Source: Crotophaga sulcirostris
Lineage: Eukaryota > Chordata > Aves > Cuculiformes > Crotophagidae
Assembly (NCBI GenBank): GCA_013397455.1
Contig: VYZB01000383.1
Location: forward strand, 326,743 to 390,742
DNA: 64,000 bases
Direction: 5' to 3'
Numbering within the stretch: the first letter of the stretch is position 1; each line of letters starts with the position of its first letter. The position numbers were made by a program, and so were the translations under genes. Of the stretch, positions 38,301-50,237 are shown one piece after another. The notes under the pieces are model-generated. The model saw only the letters and a program-made list of their open reading frames with translations. It was not told where the DNA came from and did not search any database.

Positions 38301-39470
38301 TGCTGAAATAGGGGAAAATGAAGGAAGGCTGAATGCAGCCACGTTAAAGATTTCAGTGTTCTGGCAGAAATGTTATGCCTGATAACAAAAGTGTCTTGCT
38401 GAGTTTACCCTCTTGAGGTTACTTTTTTACCCATCTGCAGAAGAGAAGTGATCTGTGATGATGAAGTGATCATGCTGCAGCTGAGGGAAGGGCATACAAA
38501 AATATTGTGTCTACTCAGTTTCAGTGATTTTTTCTTTGCTTTTTAGGCCATTTCTGCAATATTTTTTTTTCCTTTTTTTAATGGCTGCTTGGCAAGGGAG
38601 GTGTGAATAAAAGCATACGGGTTAGAACAATTCTTACAAATGTGTGGGAAGTTGCTAGATACCATGTAGATTCTGTATAGCATTCTGCTGTGGTTTTTTT
38701 TTTTTTACTTATCTGTCATCCTGGAAAAGATTCCCCCTTCCCTCTCCCCCCCTAAGCTTATGGACATCCATTGCAAGCACGATGTAGTCTTCCTTCTTAC
38801 TTCCCCATTTTGAAATATATATATATCCACTAAATTAAAGTGCTGTGTAAAATGTCTTTTGATGTTTTGTTTGTTCACTTGTTCCAAAACCTGTTTGGAA
38901 TAGTAGGTCACTGATACATCTTTAAATGGGACATCAAAGAGCTGCTCTTCTTGATTGAGACACCACTTTGTTTTCAAGCACAGCTGAGAAGCATTCGGAT
39001 GCATTTCAAAAAAATAACAACAACTCGTTTTTCACAAAACTGCATTCACCAGCGGTTTTTCCCACTTACGAAGCATGAAAATGTGGGTGGCAAAGACAGC
39101 TAGGTGTTGTCTTTTGTAATCTGGTGATATTAAATAAATGCAGTTGTGGCTAATAAGTTTAATGGCTTCCTTGCCAATATTTTAAAATTGTAAGAAAAGT
39201 GATCTCTCTGAGTTTCTGTCACTGGGGAGTTTGCTTCTACACCTATTTATTCTCTTACTATAGAATAGTTTGGGTTAGAAGGGGCCTTAAAAGATCATCT
39301 AGTCCACCCCCCTGTCCTGTTTGGGGCTGGGTTTTGTAAGACTTTAACAGGGAAATGGGATAGCTTGAAACCAGAAAAGTATTTCCTTGAAAATGACTAA
39401 TATGATGACTCTCTTTCTTCTAGGAAATGACTTGCAGCTGAGTGAATCTGGAAGCGATAGTGATGACTGA
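26275..39470 (+). CDS. EAF2: EAF2 (ELL-associated factor 2), 6 coding exons, exon 1 cut by gap
   Basis: EAF2 binds the RNA polymerase II elongation factor ELL and stimulates elongation. It is a nuclear cofactor and, in human prostate, a growth suppressor also called U19 (established knowledge). Six exons are visible. The N-terminus ends [15 protein letters not shown]. The ELL-binding EAF domain follows ([56 protein letters not shown]). A Q5 run, an acidic-serine transactivation region (exon 5) and the conserved C-terminus [14 protein letters not shown] complete it. [10 protein letters not shown] and [16 protein letters not shown] favour EAF2 over EAF1. Phases agree at all visible junctions. 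By comparison with human EAF2 about 22 coding nt are hidden in the gap, which would give a protein of about 266 residues (human 260). Confidence 0.96.
26356..27147. other. Assembly gap (N) across the EAF2 exon 1 / intron 1 boundary
   Basis: 792 N replacing the GC-rich 3' side of the CpG island. Long open frames spanning it exist only because N is not read as stop. Confidence 0.99.
27265..27466 (+). repeat. Old CR1 LINE fragment in EAF2 intron 1
   Basis: Degenerate CR1 3' end. Recognisable pieces are TGGAATAATCTCCCCAGGGA, then GGTGATCCTTGAGGTCTCTT, TTCCAACCTG and a TTCTATGATT tail. More diverged than the other copies. Confidence 0.85.
29429..29523 (+). CDS. EAF2: EAF2 coding exon 2
   Basis: 95 nt. 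Acceptor TTATGTTTAG, donor GAG|GTGAGT. Reads [20 protein letters not shown] and [11 protein letters not shown]. It begins with the last two bases of a Tyr codon whose first base is in the gap. Confidence 0.96.
30202..30338 (+). CDS. EAF2: EAF2 coding exon 3
   Basis: 137 nt. Acceptor GATTTAATAG, donor AG|GTGGGT. Reads [20 protein letters not shown] and [19 protein letters not shown], the core of the ELL-interaction domain and nearly identical to human EAF2. Confidence 0.97.
31062..31207 (+). CDS. EAF2: EAF2 coding exon 4
   Basis: 146 nt. Acceptor TTCACACACAG, donor G|GTAAGC. Reads [18 protein letters not shown] and [13 protein letters not shown]. Confidence 0.96.
32215..32900 (-). repeat. Ancient CR1-like LINE remnant in EAF2 intron 4
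   Basis: Antisense pieces in CR1 order: GGTCATCTAGTCC, AGCTTTCCAGTGACAGAGCC, ATCCATTCCAGGGCTTTGCT, CAGCTCAGGTTTTAGCAGTG followed by CTGAGTTGAGC, and GATCCACTGTAACTCTCAGA. They are diverged but keep the spacing expected of an old amniote CR1. Boundaries are approximate, and it may extend beyond 32900. Confidence 0.55.
34708..34980 (+). CDS. EAF2: EAF2 coding exon 5 (serine/acidic transactivation region)
   Basis: 273 nt. Acceptor TTTTGTTCGCAG, donor C|GTAAGT. Starts [13 protein letters not shown], then a long Ser-rich stretch interleaved with Asp and Glu (SSSDSEDEE), and ends HMMNTL. The antisense frame over the same bases is a shadow. Confidence 0.96.
37590..37970 (-). other. Unidentified coding-like antisense ORF in EAF2 intron 5
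   Basis: Open minus-strand frame ending in TAG at 37590-37592. The frame stays open beyond the candidate acceptor GAATTTTCAG (37971-37980) up to about 38010. The product is hydrophilic and D/E/N/S/P-rich, with segments [19 protein letters not shown] and [19 protein letters not shown]. Most of its codons begin with a purine, as in coding DNA. A same-strand AATAAA lies at 37550-37555, 35 nt after the stop. I do not recognise the protein. It could be a terminal exon of a nested gene, a processed pseudogene, or chance. Confidence 0.3.
38801..38983 (-). other. Possible companion exon upstream of the antisense ORF
   Basis: 61 codons, phase 0, between a candidate acceptor ATGCTTCTCAG and a good candidate donor GAA|GTAAGA. 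Segments include [20 protein letters not shown] and [20 protein letters not shown]. Splicing to 37970 would keep the frame. The product is not recognised and chance is not excluded. Confidence 0.22.
39257..39330 (-). repeat. CR1 LINE 3' tip in EAF2 intron 5
   Basis: Plus strand ATAGAATAGTTTGGGTTAGA, then GGGGCCTTAAAAGATCATCT and AGTCCACCCC. Canonical CR1 3' end, antisense, very short, about 90 bp upstream of EAF2 exon 6. Confidence 0.85.
39424..39470 (+). CDS. EAF2: EAF2 coding exon 6 (C-terminus, stop)
   Basis: 47 nt. Acceptor TTTCTTCTAG. Reads [14 protein letters not shown] then TGA, the invariant EAF-family C-terminus. Confidence 0.97.
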
Positions 39471-40270
39471 ACAAATTTTTGGCCTTAAATATATCACCTT
39501 TTTTGCTAAATATGTCTTAGCATCTGTTTTGCACTAAGATTAGATTACCAGAGACTGGAATGAATGTCCTGAATTTTGATAGTAGACAACCTAATTTTCT
39601 ACTGACACATCACATCTATAATACAGCAGCATTGATGTCCCATCAGTGCTATGGTTATGTGTTTATCTTTCAAATTACTGTATTTACAGTAAAATTGTGT
39701 ATGATCTGATTTTGATTATTTTTGCCTCAGCCACCTGTTTTACTTGAAACTGATTTGTAACAGCTAGTTACTTTATATAAAGAGTTATGGAATGGAGAAA
39801 TTTCTGATATTTATGGAGGCAAGTTTCCTTCCTATCATTTAAAAGCTGAATGCTGATCTCACAACTTTACTTGGAGGGAGTGAAAGGGAGAACAACTAAA
39901 TGAGGTCTGCTTTGTCAGCTACAGTTTTCGTTCAGTTCACAGTTCATACCTTTAAGGAAACTGCTGAATAATGTGGTCCACTAGTGCAGTTACAGTTTAC
40001 AATTGTTCAACACATTGCTGAATTCTTAATTTCATTGTAATTATAGGAATATATATTTCTGAGCCTCAAGATTCCTAACGGAACTTGTCCATTCTATGCC
40101 TTTTGTATGTAACTTGAATAGGCCGGTCTTTTTACAACCTTTTTGTATCCAAATTTAGGTAACTGCAGAGACAGCAATGAATTTCTTTCATTTAATTCTG
40201 TAAGAGAAATCAGAAAATTTCTAATAGGAGTATAAAAGTAATTTAATAAAGCAATATTTATCATTTTCAT
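39471..40270 (+). other. EAF2: EAF2 3' UTR
   Basis: AT-rich sequence from the EAF2 stop to just past the AATAAA at 40245-40250. The end is inferred from that signal and not observed. Confidence 0.7.
40245..40250 (+). terminator. EAF2: EAF2 poly(A) signal
   Basis: First canonical AATAAA after the EAF2 stop, about 775 nt downstream. A GT/T-rich element (TTTTCATGTGTCTGATTCTG) follows within 20-30 nt, as expected for cleavage and polyadenylation. Confidence 0.7.
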
Positions 40271-43099
40271 GTGTCTGATTCTGGTTTTACTCGTTAAGAA
40301 TTCCACTTTCTATCTATAGTACTCATGACAATGAAAGGGTCATACAAAGAATCAGAAAGCAAGGAAATGGTAGCTAATCCAGACTCCCTACCCTGTCTGC
40401 AAGACTTGGGTGTTTATTGTTTTTGCTTACATTGGGACAAGCCCTAAGAGCTCACCAAAGGATTATGGCAGTGCTGGTGTACCCATGAATGTTTTCTTAC
40501 AGGTTATATCCAAGTGCTGTGGCTAAGCAATACTGGGTTAGACAAGCAAAGGTGCTTGCCTAGTCTTATTTTTTCCTCATTTGGAATTATATTTCAAGAT
40601 CTGAAGAGTCCAAATTTCATCCTCTAGTTTGCAACTGAAGAGTTTTGTAACTTAACAGTAGCAAGTGCCTGTAGGATGAATTCTGATGAGATAAATCTGC
40701 TCAGTCTTGCACAGAAGGCTCCCTTGCTAGATTGCAGTGATTAAATCACAGCTCTGTGTCTAAACTGTGGGTACTGAATCCTACACATAAGCCTGAATAA
40801 TGTGCAGACATGAAAAAATGCATACTCAGTTAATGTATACAATAGATGATGGTACTCCCAACTGCATTGTGAGAATCAGCCTGTGCTTAACTCGACAGAT
40901 TAAGAAGCCAAAACCATGTCCACCCCTTACAAAGGAGCGTTTATTGGTACCACCAGGCAGAAATGAAATATTTTCTGATGCTTCCCCAGTTCTTGCTCTG
41001 TACCCCAAACTCTGGCACTGGTCCATGCTCTGCACCAGGTAACAGCTCACTAGTCTTCCAGCTTCCTAAGAAGCAAACCACTTTCTTGTTTATGCTCCAA
41101 GGAAAGAAAAAACCTCAAGTTAATAACCGTAGGTGAACAGACCTTTGAGAAGAAAAGGACTAACAAACAACTTTGAGGAAGGATGCTATGCAATAACCCT
41201 CATAAGATGAAACTTTCTGAAGGGAAAGAGTATGGAGTTCTCTGATGGATCATAGCTGTTGGTGTGGGAACTCTAGCAGAGTACTTGGTTCTTGGCACCT
41301 GCTAATGAGGTCTGCTAGGGTGATGGGAGGAGCTGAGATGCTGCAGGTAACCTTAGGATGACATAGCAGCCCTATGAGCTAAATAAAAAGGACTGCAGGA
41401 TAATGCAGTGTCCTGAGCTGAAATGTCCTCTTGTTTCTTATTTATTTGCATCAAAAACTTGCTTTAGACCTGTGCCAAATTCTAATTCTAGCTGAAATGC
41501 TGCTGTTTTTTTCTGAGAAGCAGTGCATTCCGGGTGTATGGGAGTGAGCAGATGTGTGGAAGCACTGACCAGACCAGGGTCTAAACTGGGGAGAGTGTGT
41601 GTACTCATGGATTACAATCACTCCTCTAGTGATAACGGTTGAATGCAGTCTACCTGCATCTGTATATAACTGCACTCGTATATACAGGTGCTTAAATACA
41701 GCTCTGGGAGTAAAGCAGATTTCCAAGTTCCTGAGTCAGCCTTAGGTTTTGATCTTTGGGTTGAAAGCCTTCTAGGATGAGAAGAGTCTGAAGTTTTTTG
41801 TATAGTATGTAGTACAGAGTGATTAGTGGCCAGTCAGGCAGTACCCAGTCTAAATAAGTATGTGGTCTAGATGGGTATGTTCTGTTAAATGCACAGGTGT
41901 GATAATTCAGGAAAGGTCCCCTTTGAATATCAAGAAAGGAAATAAGATTCTGGACCAGAGTCCTTACAGAGATAAGGGGGAAAAAGATGCCAGACCTTAA
42001 ATATGTGAAGAAAATATGCCATATCCAGCCCGTATGTACCTGACCCAACTCCCCTTCTCCATGCAAGTGTCAAACAGAGGGCAGAGCTTGCTTGGGCCCA
42101 TCAGCACACAGGGGTGGTTGGCTTGGATCTCATTTGGGACTTACTGGGGGTGTTTCTTCCCCCAAGTCTTGGTTTGTGTGCCCCGAGCAATATTATGCCC
42201 CTACAACTCCTGCTGCAAGGTGTTCTCAAGTGGCAGCAGTGAGAAGGTGGTTGCACTGAGATTCAGAAGAATGAACAAGGGAGGTATTCTAGCAATAGAA
42301 AAACAAATCAGGTCGTGCCTTTTGATCTTGAATTATTTTTTTCAGACCCCGATTTGAAAATTCTTTTCTCCTCCTGTGAAAACAATTTAATCCTGTGATG
42401 TCAACTTAACTGGAAATGAATAAAATCAGGAACTGCTGTGAGTTCCTGTGATCACTGTTCCTACGACCTCTGAAATATAGAGGGTTCTACTTTGTTGCTT
42501 TCAGCTATTTTGTCTTTACATCCAGAGATTTGAAGCATATGTGTGTGTTTGTACCTCTAAGTAGTAGATACATTTGAAGAATATTTTATTGTGACGTTAT
42601 ACATTTTACTAGGACACCATAATTAAGCTATTGTGTATGGTTTGGATTTGAGGAGCATCTGTGTATTTCTTACACCGATAGATCAAAAGTATCTTCCAAA
42701 TGCAGCTGGAAACTTCAACATTTTTTAGTCTTCTGACTACTGGAGTGCTAAGGACCACAGCTCCCCCGAGCCCTTCTCTCTGCACAGTTTGTCCACTTGC
42801 TGCCTCCTCAGGGCTGTTGTGTTCAACCCCCACTAAGCCCTGAAATGGTGATTATGGGTGCTTATCGACTGTAACTACCTCACCTGGCAGCTTCTGATTT
42901 TTGTAAAACCTCTGTCCTACTCTTGTTTTTCCTGAGCCCTGCCTTGAGCCATGTGGAGAGGCTGAGGTGATCTCTTCAGGGCAGCCCTGGCACTGCTGTA
43001 TTCCTTGATTAACACTGGGATTATCATTTACTTGCAGTTTTCTGTCTATCTGTAATTGCCTCTTGACATCCTTGCCCCTGATGCTGTAACAGGCCTTTA

Positions 43100-43160
43100 G
43101 GAAGTTCTACTTTATAAGCATCAAATCATTTGGGAAGTCCTAGTTTATAAGCATCAAACT
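43100..43160 (+). repeat. 33-bp imperfect tandem duplication
   Basis: Two copies of a unit beginning GGAAGTTCTACTTTATAAGC (43100) and GGAAGTCCTAGTTTATAAGC (43133), differing at a few positions. Confidence 0.85.
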
Positions 43161-44423
43161 CGATATAACGTCCATGCATTTTGTAGTTGTTTGGTAAATT
43201 ACAGTCTTATTTCCCACATAATCTCTGAAAATTATTTTGGTGCCTAGGCATGGATTTCTGAAAAGAGGTGATCATGAAAATCATGGTATCAGCATCAGCT
43301 GGAGCACAGCTCATTGTGGAGTTTATCCTCAAGGCACCTGATGTGATCAACTTTATTGCATGAGCTATGTTTTTATTTTGGAGAAAGGTGGGAGAGAACC
43401 ATTTTTGAGGTTAAAGGACTTCAGGAAGCCAGATCTGTGCTAACAGACAGTGAATCATCTGAGAACAGAGCAACAGCATTTCTAAGAGGAATTACTTGTC
43501 GGGTCTTTCTCAACTTATTTCTGGGGAACCAAATATGAACAGATTGTCTCACATAATAGTTCACTTTGGTTCTCAAGGTTTTGGCCCACAAAAAATTGTA
43601 TCATTTCTGGTCAGCACTTGTTATTTTCTTTAGAATTTCTACGGGAAGGTTTCTGAGAAGAGCCAAATGGACTTTTGAATCCTTAAACAGGAGAGATGAG
43701 GACGGTCCAGGCTGGGCAGAAACAAAGAAGCCCAGAGGAAAGAAGTGAAGGTGACTTGGTTCATGGTGGTTCCTAGGCAGAATGCTTGCAGTGTATGTGA
43801 ATTCCTCCTCTCACCACTTTTCAAGGTCATTCAGCTAACAATGCAAGGTGCTAAGTAGAGTCTGAGTAGATATGGAGTTCAGTTTTTGTGATGTATAAAA
43901 AAGAGTGAGGAAAATAGAAGTTTTCAATAAGGGTGTTTGCATTTTGTTAAAATGTATTAACAAGGTAATAAAGGGAAGGCAGGGGAAATGTGAAATGTGA
44001 AAAGAAGGCGAAGATATACTGAAATGAAGAGAAAAAAGTGTGAAATTTCTTCCTCAGTTTAGACCTAAAACCTGATAGGAGTAGTCATCCACATCCAAGG
44101 GGAGGATGGAAACACCTATGTGTCTCAGTTATTACTCTGCCCAGCTCAATGAAACTGGTGACAGCTTCTCCTGGTTTTTAACTGGTTAGCAGTTACATCC
44201 CAAGTGATCTTGGTCCCCTGCATAAGATAATTCATGGTGGGTTGGGTATTTGCAGGCAGCAGCTCCTTGCTTAGCAGCTCTATGCACAGGAATGGGAAAG
44301 CTCTAAAGAATCTGTTACTGTGGCTTTTATTTCACCACTTGCAGATTGTCATGTTGGAGAAAACCTCCTGAATGGAAAACTCAAAGCTCAGGGTCTGCGT
44401 CAGCAGGGAGAACTATTCAGCTC

Positions 44424-44603
44424 CTAAGCAGAGGTGCCAATTTTATACAGGGTTTTCATAAAACTCATGCTACATCTGCTGTAGGGAAGGGTCTGGCCTG
44501 CTGGGAACAGTGAGGTCTTGGGCTCCAGTTGTTTCTCTGATTTTCTGAATCCATAGAAGAAATCAATGTGTTCCCAGATTTTCCTTCTCTGAAAAGCAAA
44601 TTC
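44424..44603 (-). other. Weak candidate exon, unidentified
   Basis: Minus-strand frame following a well-formed acceptor (CCTTCCTCACCGCAG). Reads EEFAFQRRKIWEHIDFFYGF then RKSEKQLEPKTSLFPAG, ending in TAG at 44424-44426. No family recognised and no confirmed partner exon. Chance ORF not excluded. Confidence 0.15.
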
Positions 44604-46304
44604 CTCAGCTGCGGTGAGGAAGGAATGGAGGTTAGAGGCAAAGATGAAGGAGCCTTTCATTCAACAGAAAAGGCTTTGTTGATGTGCAACATATACCTGG
44701 TGAGTTAGCTGCTGAGACCTCTCTTGAGTGGCTTTGAACAGCAGCCCTTGTTGCAGAAGCTGTTCTCCATCTCTCATCTCCCATACGCTGTCCTTTCTGC
44801 GTGGCTTGGTTTGTTCTCATAAGTGTGCTTACACACGACAGAGGATTATTTGCTCCCTGTAAGAGATGAGGCCTTCTTCATGCTGTTATTTCAAGTTTAA
44901 AGAAAAATGCAGTGTCTTAAAAAGGTAATTAAAGAAGACCCAGCAACAACCCAAACTGTTCTTTAATCTCTTTAGTTTCACTTCCACATGCTGTGCATCT
45001 TGTTCTACCAGTTTCAATGCTCTTGCAAAACAGTTGCACAATGACTTCCTCTTAGCAACCAGCAGAATTAAACTTGAGCTCACCTAACTGGCTGTACCTT
45101 TTCTAAGATCCTCAATGTATTGAGTTTCCAATAAACTCTGCAAACCTCCCCCTTGTTCTTTTCCTGCACCTTTCCATTGTCATGACTTTTGGAATAAATA
45201 CTCCTGGACATCCTTGTATACAGCTCCCATAGAGACACAGGGGCTGACTTGCAGCCTGAAGTACCAACTCATCCCTTAACAAAATTCCCCTCTGCACATT
45301 AACAATTTATGAAAAGATCTAGGCTTTTACCAGAGTTTTGATCCAAGTGTTTAAGGCAGTAATAAAAAATCTCCCACTGAGAAGTGTTCCTAAGCTAAGG
45401 CTTTTTTAAAGGCCAATGTCCAATGGAGATTCCCTCTTCAAATAAAAAGAGGTTTTGTGCCAGTTTCTGGTCTTACTGGAATAATGAGGACACAAGAGAG
45501 GCAGCACAGGATGATGGACCACTCAGAGCACTATGGTCAGACAAACTATTTTGGAATTAGCTGTCCTTCAGCAACTCTTCTGGAAAGGTTTGTGTGCTCC
45601 ACGACCCCCTCCCACCACAGTGTGGAACAACTTCCAGTCTCGCACCTCGTGATAACCTGGCTTTTTTCTCAACCCCATGCAAAATTTACTGACAGAAACA
45701 TTTAGCTAACATTTCACAACTGCCTTTTTTTATAAATACTGAGCATCAAAAATATTTGCCAAATGTGACCTGAATGTAGGTGGGGGAAACTCCATGCAGA
45801 TTAGCAGTGACACTTGTGTTGCTCCCTTATTTGAGCTCCTTTGCCCCTTACAAGCCAGGCTTTCCCTAGTGACTCTCACCAGGATATGGTATTTGTCAAG
45901 GATACAGATGATCTGTGGCTGTGGCTGTGTTTAACCAAGGCTGCAAGATGGTTTTGCTACTTAAGAAGTTCTTGCCGCAATGAATACATTTCAGAAAGTA
46001 CCACCTGGAAGGGCTTAGTTGGGACTTTTTATCCCCATTAATTTGTAAAACAAAATGACTGCTAAAAGCTTAGAACCCATCCCTGCTTTTGTACTTTCCT
46101 TTTGAAACAACAGCTACTCACAGGTGAATAATCGAGGTCCCCGAGAGAGAAACTTGTTAAAATTTCAATAATATCTTGGCTCTATTTATAATTCTGTAGA
46201 GAGGCTCTGAGCTGAGCGAGCCAAAGAATCTGCCATGTTGCATCCAAATGGCCTCTGTTCTGGAAATGAGAAGTGCTTATGCTTCACAAATCTCTCCAAA
46301 CCTA

Positions 46305-46698
46305 ACAGTATCACAGCATCACAAGGTTGGAAAGGACCTCTGAGATCATTGAGTCCAACCTAGAACCCAACACCAACACCAACCCAGCATCTAAACCCTG
46401 GCACTGAGTGCCTCAGCCAATCTCCCCTTAAACACCTCCAGGGTTGGCGACTCCACCACCTCCCCGGGCAGCGCATTCCCATGGCCAATCACCCTTTCAG
46501 GGAAGAACTTTTTCCTAATATCAAACCTAAACCTGCCCTGATGAAGCTTGAGTCCATGTCCTCTTATCCTCTAGTTCTGTCCCTGGTCACCTGAGAGAAG
46601 ACCAACCCCTGCCTGACTCCAACCTCCTTTTAGGCAGTTGTAGAGAGCAATAAGGTCTCCCCTGAGCCTCCTCTTCTCCAGGCTAAACGGCCCCAGCA
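46305..46698 (-). repeat. CR1 LINE 3' fragment, antisense (young subfamily)
   Basis: One of the two longest copies of the TGATACTG-tailed subfamily. The plus strand starts ACAGTATCACAGCATCACAA and extends past the ORF2 C-terminal region to TCTCCAGGCTAAACGGCCCC. 5'-truncated at about 390 bp. Confidence 0.94.
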
Positions 46699-49600
46699 CA
46701 AAATATAACAAAATATGCTTGAGATTGTGCTGTCCTGGAGATGGTTCCGTAAGGTAACTTCATGGGAGCAGCTCTGTGACAGGAGGTTGTCAAGCAGCCA
46801 GTGTCCATGGGAGGTGTGTGACAGTGCTAGTGGGTTCATCTGGCACTTCCTGGGACCTTCAGAGCAACTCCCAAGCACGTGTTTTGGTTGCTGGAAGTGA
46901 AGAAACTGGAAACTGCTCCCTGCTGTGTGAACCTCCCAGGTCTTATCAGCAGCTCACACCACACACAGAGCCCTCCTGCCTGATAGAGATGCTCAGCTGC
47001 AAGAGGCTGCCTCGCAGCTGTGTTTTCTTCACCTTGTACTTCTTCAACAAGGAGGAGGGGCTGTACAAATTATAGATTTGCTTTCCAAGCTGGATGAAAA
47101 CTGTAATTTCAAGCTTGCTTGCCTTGGCATCTCTCCAGTTTGCAGGGATAGTGGCAGGGTACTCGGCAGCGAGGGAAATATTGTGGTCACAACAAAGTGA
47201 GGTGACTGTTCAAGGTAGCACGATGGCTCAGCAGCAGGACTTCTCACTGCTGGACTCTGCTCAGGTGACAAAACCATACAGTTTAACACTCAGCCAGCCT
47301 GTTGCACTACTAGAACTTTCCCCGACCGGCACACGAGATGGTTCCAGTGAAATCAGGCCACTCAGTGTCACAGGCATCTTTCCCCCCATGCTAGCATGAG
47401 CTTCCCTCCTCTCTTCCCACAGGAGAAGTCATTTAGGGTTGTGTTACCTGCACATTGGTTTGGGGAAGTGATAATACACCAGCAATCCTTCCTGGCTTGG
47501 CTTGAGGCCTCTTTAGCCTGGTCTCATGGGGCAAACCACTGAAGTTCCTTCCCACTGCACCAAGGGAGGAAATAAAAAGCACCTTTGCAACATGTGCAGC
47601 TGCTCCACTCCCTCTGACTCAGGGGTGGAAACAACTCTTGTGTCCCTCAACCTCAGTGGCAAGGACAACACCAGGTACCTCCTCTGAAGCATGACTATGC
47701 TGCAGTCAAGCTGGAGCCACGAGTGGTTTCCTTGCATGGTGGTGTGTGATTGGGCTGCCCATGGAGTGAAAAAAGGAATGGGGCATTTGTGTGCCCTCTC
47801 CTGCTCTCCCCTTTTCTCTCTTTCCTCTTGTCCTGGTGGCAGCTCTGTAAAGGTACAGCACTGCTTCCTTGCAGACACGCATCTGTGATGGGTGGCAGGT
47901 CTGGTGTCCATAACCAGACAACTCTCTCACCCTACTCTTTGTGCTGGCACTCGATATCCGTCCCGTTGATGCAACAGTAATTAATGTCATTTCTGTGTCC
48001 CTTATGACAAAAGGGAATGAGACCCAGTCTTCCTAAAGGAGCCACTTTCAAAACACAAAGAGAGAGCATCTCTGAAGGGAGACAAACCATGAGAACCACA
48101 CCAGGTAGTCCTTTTCCCTCTGGGCTTGAGTTAGTCACATATCCAAGCTCATAGTCCTGTCAGGACATAACCCACCCAGCTGCTTGGTCTCCCAGCCTCT
48201 GGTGCTACCATCTGTGAGGAAATAAAAAGCATAAAATGCAACGGTTTGAGTCACAAACAAAGGGTGGGTGAGTAGGATTAGGTGAGGCTGTGTTGACTAA
48301 CCCACCCCAGCAACAGGCAAGTATCGGTCCCAGTTGGTCCTGGAGGAGATGGATCTGGCTGGCACCATGGTGGTGCTGGAAGATGCTGCTGGTGCAAAAA
48401 CATCTGAACTCTCATCCTGGACCACCATACCCCAAAAAGGGATCCTAGACCTGCATCTGGCCAGATTTACGTGGAAACATCACAAAATCAATGATAAAAA
48501 GCAAACCGGGGATATATCATTGCTACTGTTGCGTCTGACAAAGGAGAGTCAAATCCCTTGAGGCAGAAACAACTTATCTGTGGCTCAAAATGACTCATTA
48601 GGAGCTGTTTCAAACAATCAGCATCTTTGTATTGAAAAGGCACGTCCTGACGAATTTGGCAAGGACACAATTCCAGATTATTTTACAGTCTGTTTTGCAA
48701 AGCTGTATGCAGGGTTAATGACAGTTTAGTATTAATTGTGTATCTCTGCCAATCTGCAGACACATTTGCCTGACTAGAATCCTGTTCCTGCTTTTAACAT
48801 TTCTACCTCTTGAACAAAGAAACAACTGGCAATTAGAGCACTGCCTTCTCAAATGGCTCAAACTGAGGCTTTCAGGGCATGATACAATTAAGAATTTTAT
48901 TGTGAGGTCCTGTATGGACAGCACGAAATTTACTCATCTTCAACCACAGGGCAGCCTCCCTCAGACCCAAGTGGGACAGCTGTTTGTTAGCGACAAGCAG
49001 TGCCAAAATAACTCTTCAGAGAGGCAGCCTGGCAGCTGGCTGGTGTTGGTTTGGGAAGAAACAGGATGGTTGGGGTGTCTTCAGCAGTAGAGCAGCTCCC
49101 CTGTTCAGTCACACTGGCAAAGAGATGCATAAACACAAAAGTGTGGCTTCTTATCACATGCAACCTGTGTGAGTGGGGTCGAAGACCTGAGTGCTTCGAA
49201 TTTCCAGGAATGAGCTGGTAATGGATCAACTGTGTTAAGATAAAACTGCCTGTCTGAGAGGCCTGCTGTTAACTCTCTTCTGTGTGTGTACCCTGAGATA
49301 CAGGCAGCTCTGAAGGAACAGCTTTTGGTGCTGTAGATTCTGGTCTTGACTTCAACAGGATGAAGACAACTGTGACACAACGACTGTTCGGCGAAGGGCA
49401 CTTGTTCAGTGTGAGGGAGAAATGGTTTACAACAGCTTTAAATGCCTCAGGGTAGTAACATGGATGTTAAATTCTGACTATCATTCAAATTAATTGCTAA
49501 ATTCTAACTGACTTCGATATGACCAAAATGACAACTTGAATTTACAAATATCCAAGTGGGTTTCCTCAGGGCAAAGAAAAAGTGATTTCCACAGGATCAG

Positions 49601-49988
49601 ATACAGGCACAACAACTTCCAGTTGCCTTCCCTGGCTTATTTTGAACGAATGGCGTGGTTTAGTTGGTCTTTCTGCACTTTGCTCTTCTAATAATTGCCA
49701 GCAGGAATCTTCATCCCTATGCACTAGCATAGCTGGTCCAAACGCACAGCCCTGGGAACGGGGGGACATTGTGTAAACTGGATAAGATAAGAAGAGTAAG
49801 AAATGAAAAGAACAAGGTTGAGAAAGACTGCTCACATCAATGATTTCCCAGAATAATTGTAATAACTTGTCCCCTTTTCAATAATGTAATGAATATGTAT
49901 AGATGTACTCTTTAAATACCAAGCTCGTTAAGGAATCACAGGGCTTTTTGGAATTATCCAACCTGTCCCCTATGTCGCAACAAACACA
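46699..49988. other. Intergenic stretch, no gene recognised
   Basis: Moderate GC content and short overlapping frames on both strands. No recognised exon, RNA gene or repeat. Confidence 0.4.
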
Positions 49989-50237
49989 CTATCATACTAT
50001 CACAATATCACAGTATCACAAGGTAGGAAAGGACCTCTGAGATCGTCAAGTCCAACCTAGAACCCAACACCAACACCAACCCATCATCTAAACCCTGGCA
50101 CTGAGTGCCTCAGCCAATCTCCGCTTAAACACCTCCAGGGATGGAGACTCCACCACCTCCCTGGGCAGCGCATTCCAATGGCCAATCACCCTTTCAGGGG
50201 AGAACTTTTTCCTGATATCAAGCCTAAGCTTTCCCTG
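49989..50237 (-). repeat. CR1 LINE 3' fragment, antisense (young subfamily)
   Basis: Has the longest tail microsatellite of the set (ATCATACTATCACAATATCA then CAGTATCACAAGG). Truncated after AAGCCTAAGCTTTCCCTG. Confidence 0.93.

Larger units (their letters stand above)
40271..46304. other. Intergenic stretch, no gene recognised
   Basis: Mostly unique sequence with no SLC15A2 exon or other known gene. A small 33-bp tandem duplication is at 43100-43160. Several short minus-strand frames between 44424 and 45297 look mildly coding-like, but none is identified. Confidence 0.45.

Noticed and set aside
40094..40306. 70-codon ORF antisense to the EAF2 3' UTR
   Set aside because: AT-rich chance frame with no splice or homology support.
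41692..42066. 124-codon minus-strand ORF downstream of EAF2
   Set aside because: Hydrophobic but without a transmembrane pattern of any transporter I recognise, and it does not match SLC15A2.
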